Below, in pieces: positions 15,094 through 15,232 of a stretch of 15,232 nucleotides of DNA (positions within the stretch are counted from its first letter, which is position 1; each line of letters opens with the position of its first letter). Origin of the DNA: Megamonas hypermegale. Its GTDB lineage: Bacteria; Bacillota; Negativicutes; Selenomonadales; Selenomonadaceae. The DNA is taken from positions 9,372 through 24,603 of the forward strand of contig DCFC01000033.1 in NCBI GenBank assembly GCA_002314325.1, given 5' to 3'. The translations under genes and the position numbers were made by a program. Under the pieces are notes generated by a model. It was not told the DNA's origin and did not search any database. It saw only the letters and a program-made list of their open reading frames with translations.

Positions 15094-15232
15094 AATTTCT
15101 ATTTATCGAGTTCTTTGCTTTCTAAAGAACTTGAATTAAAGAAACTACCGTTTGGCATAATATATGTTAAAGATAAACATTTAGTAATTTATTTCTATAT
15201 TATGCCAGGCAATTTTTCTTTGCTGGCACAAA
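15094..15232. other. Hairpin-rich 3' end of the window
   Basis: No gene is visible. A stem agttcttt (15109-15116) pairs with aaagaact (15124-15131) about 15 bases after the alpha-galactosidase stop. It lacks a T-run but may mark the 3' end of that transcript. A perfect 12-base inverted repeat follows (15153-15164 with 15196-15207). Then gccag (15204-15208) and ctggc (15223-15227) flank a T-rich loop. The structure may continue beyond the window. Confidence 0.5.
15153..15207. repeat. Perfect 12-bp inverted repeat downstream of alpha-galactosidase
   Basis: The arm tggcataatata (15153-15164) is the exact complement of tatattatgcca (15196-15207), with a 31-base AT-rich loop. It could be paired operator half-sites for an off-window gene, an RNA hairpin, or the ends of a very small inserted repeat. 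Confidence 0.55.

Overview
The window is a block of sugar-catabolism genes from an anaerobic-type Gram-positive-lineage bacterium. The evidence for a Firmicutes relative, possibly Negativicutes (Selenomonas/Megamonas-like), is the AT-rich spacers, strong AGGAGG-type ribosome sites, a DeoR-regulated rhamnose operon and the long Firmicutes-type (class II) GalT. The genus cannot be fixed from sequence reading alone. No mobile element, CRISPR array, rRNA or tRNA was found.

Layout. Positions 1-450 are gene-free and rich in inverted repeats. A DeoR-family regulator (451-1206, +) follows and converges on the rhamnose operon across a bidirectional terminator. The rhamnose operon runs on the minus strand from a promoter near 6720 down to 1274, in the order rhaB, rhaA, rhaD, MFS sugar porter, rhaM. 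A 341-base divergent regulatory region (6634-6974) separates it from galE-galT (+). The galE promoter is near-consensus and is followed at once by a LacI/GalR-type palindrome. Next come a LacI-family regulator and galM (+), a terminator, a convergent AraC-family regulator (-), and a GH36 alpha-galactosidase (+) divergent from it. The last 140 bases hold further hairpins.

Function. The left half imports L-rhamnose (porter), interconverts its anomers (RhaM), isomerises it to L-rhamnulose (RhaA), phosphorylates it (RhaB) and cleaves it to DHAP and L-lactaldehyde (RhaD), probably under the DeoR protein. The right half releases galactose from alpha-galactosides in the cytoplasm (GH36), converts beta- to alpha-galactose (GalM) and runs the later Leloir steps (GalT, GalE). 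The LacI protein probably controls gal and the AraC protein probably controls the alpha-galactosidase. Galactokinase, an alpha-galactoside transporter and a lactaldehyde-processing enzyme are all absent from the window.

The genes themselves are well-known families. I see no convincing new biological system. The points worth a second look are regulatory and structural: the long inverted repeats at the left edge, the intercistronic hairpins in the rha operon, the operator candidates, and the missing pathway members. Several start codons are moved from the longest reading frame to a better-supported site (DeoR, rhaD, galT, LacI, alpha-galactosidase).
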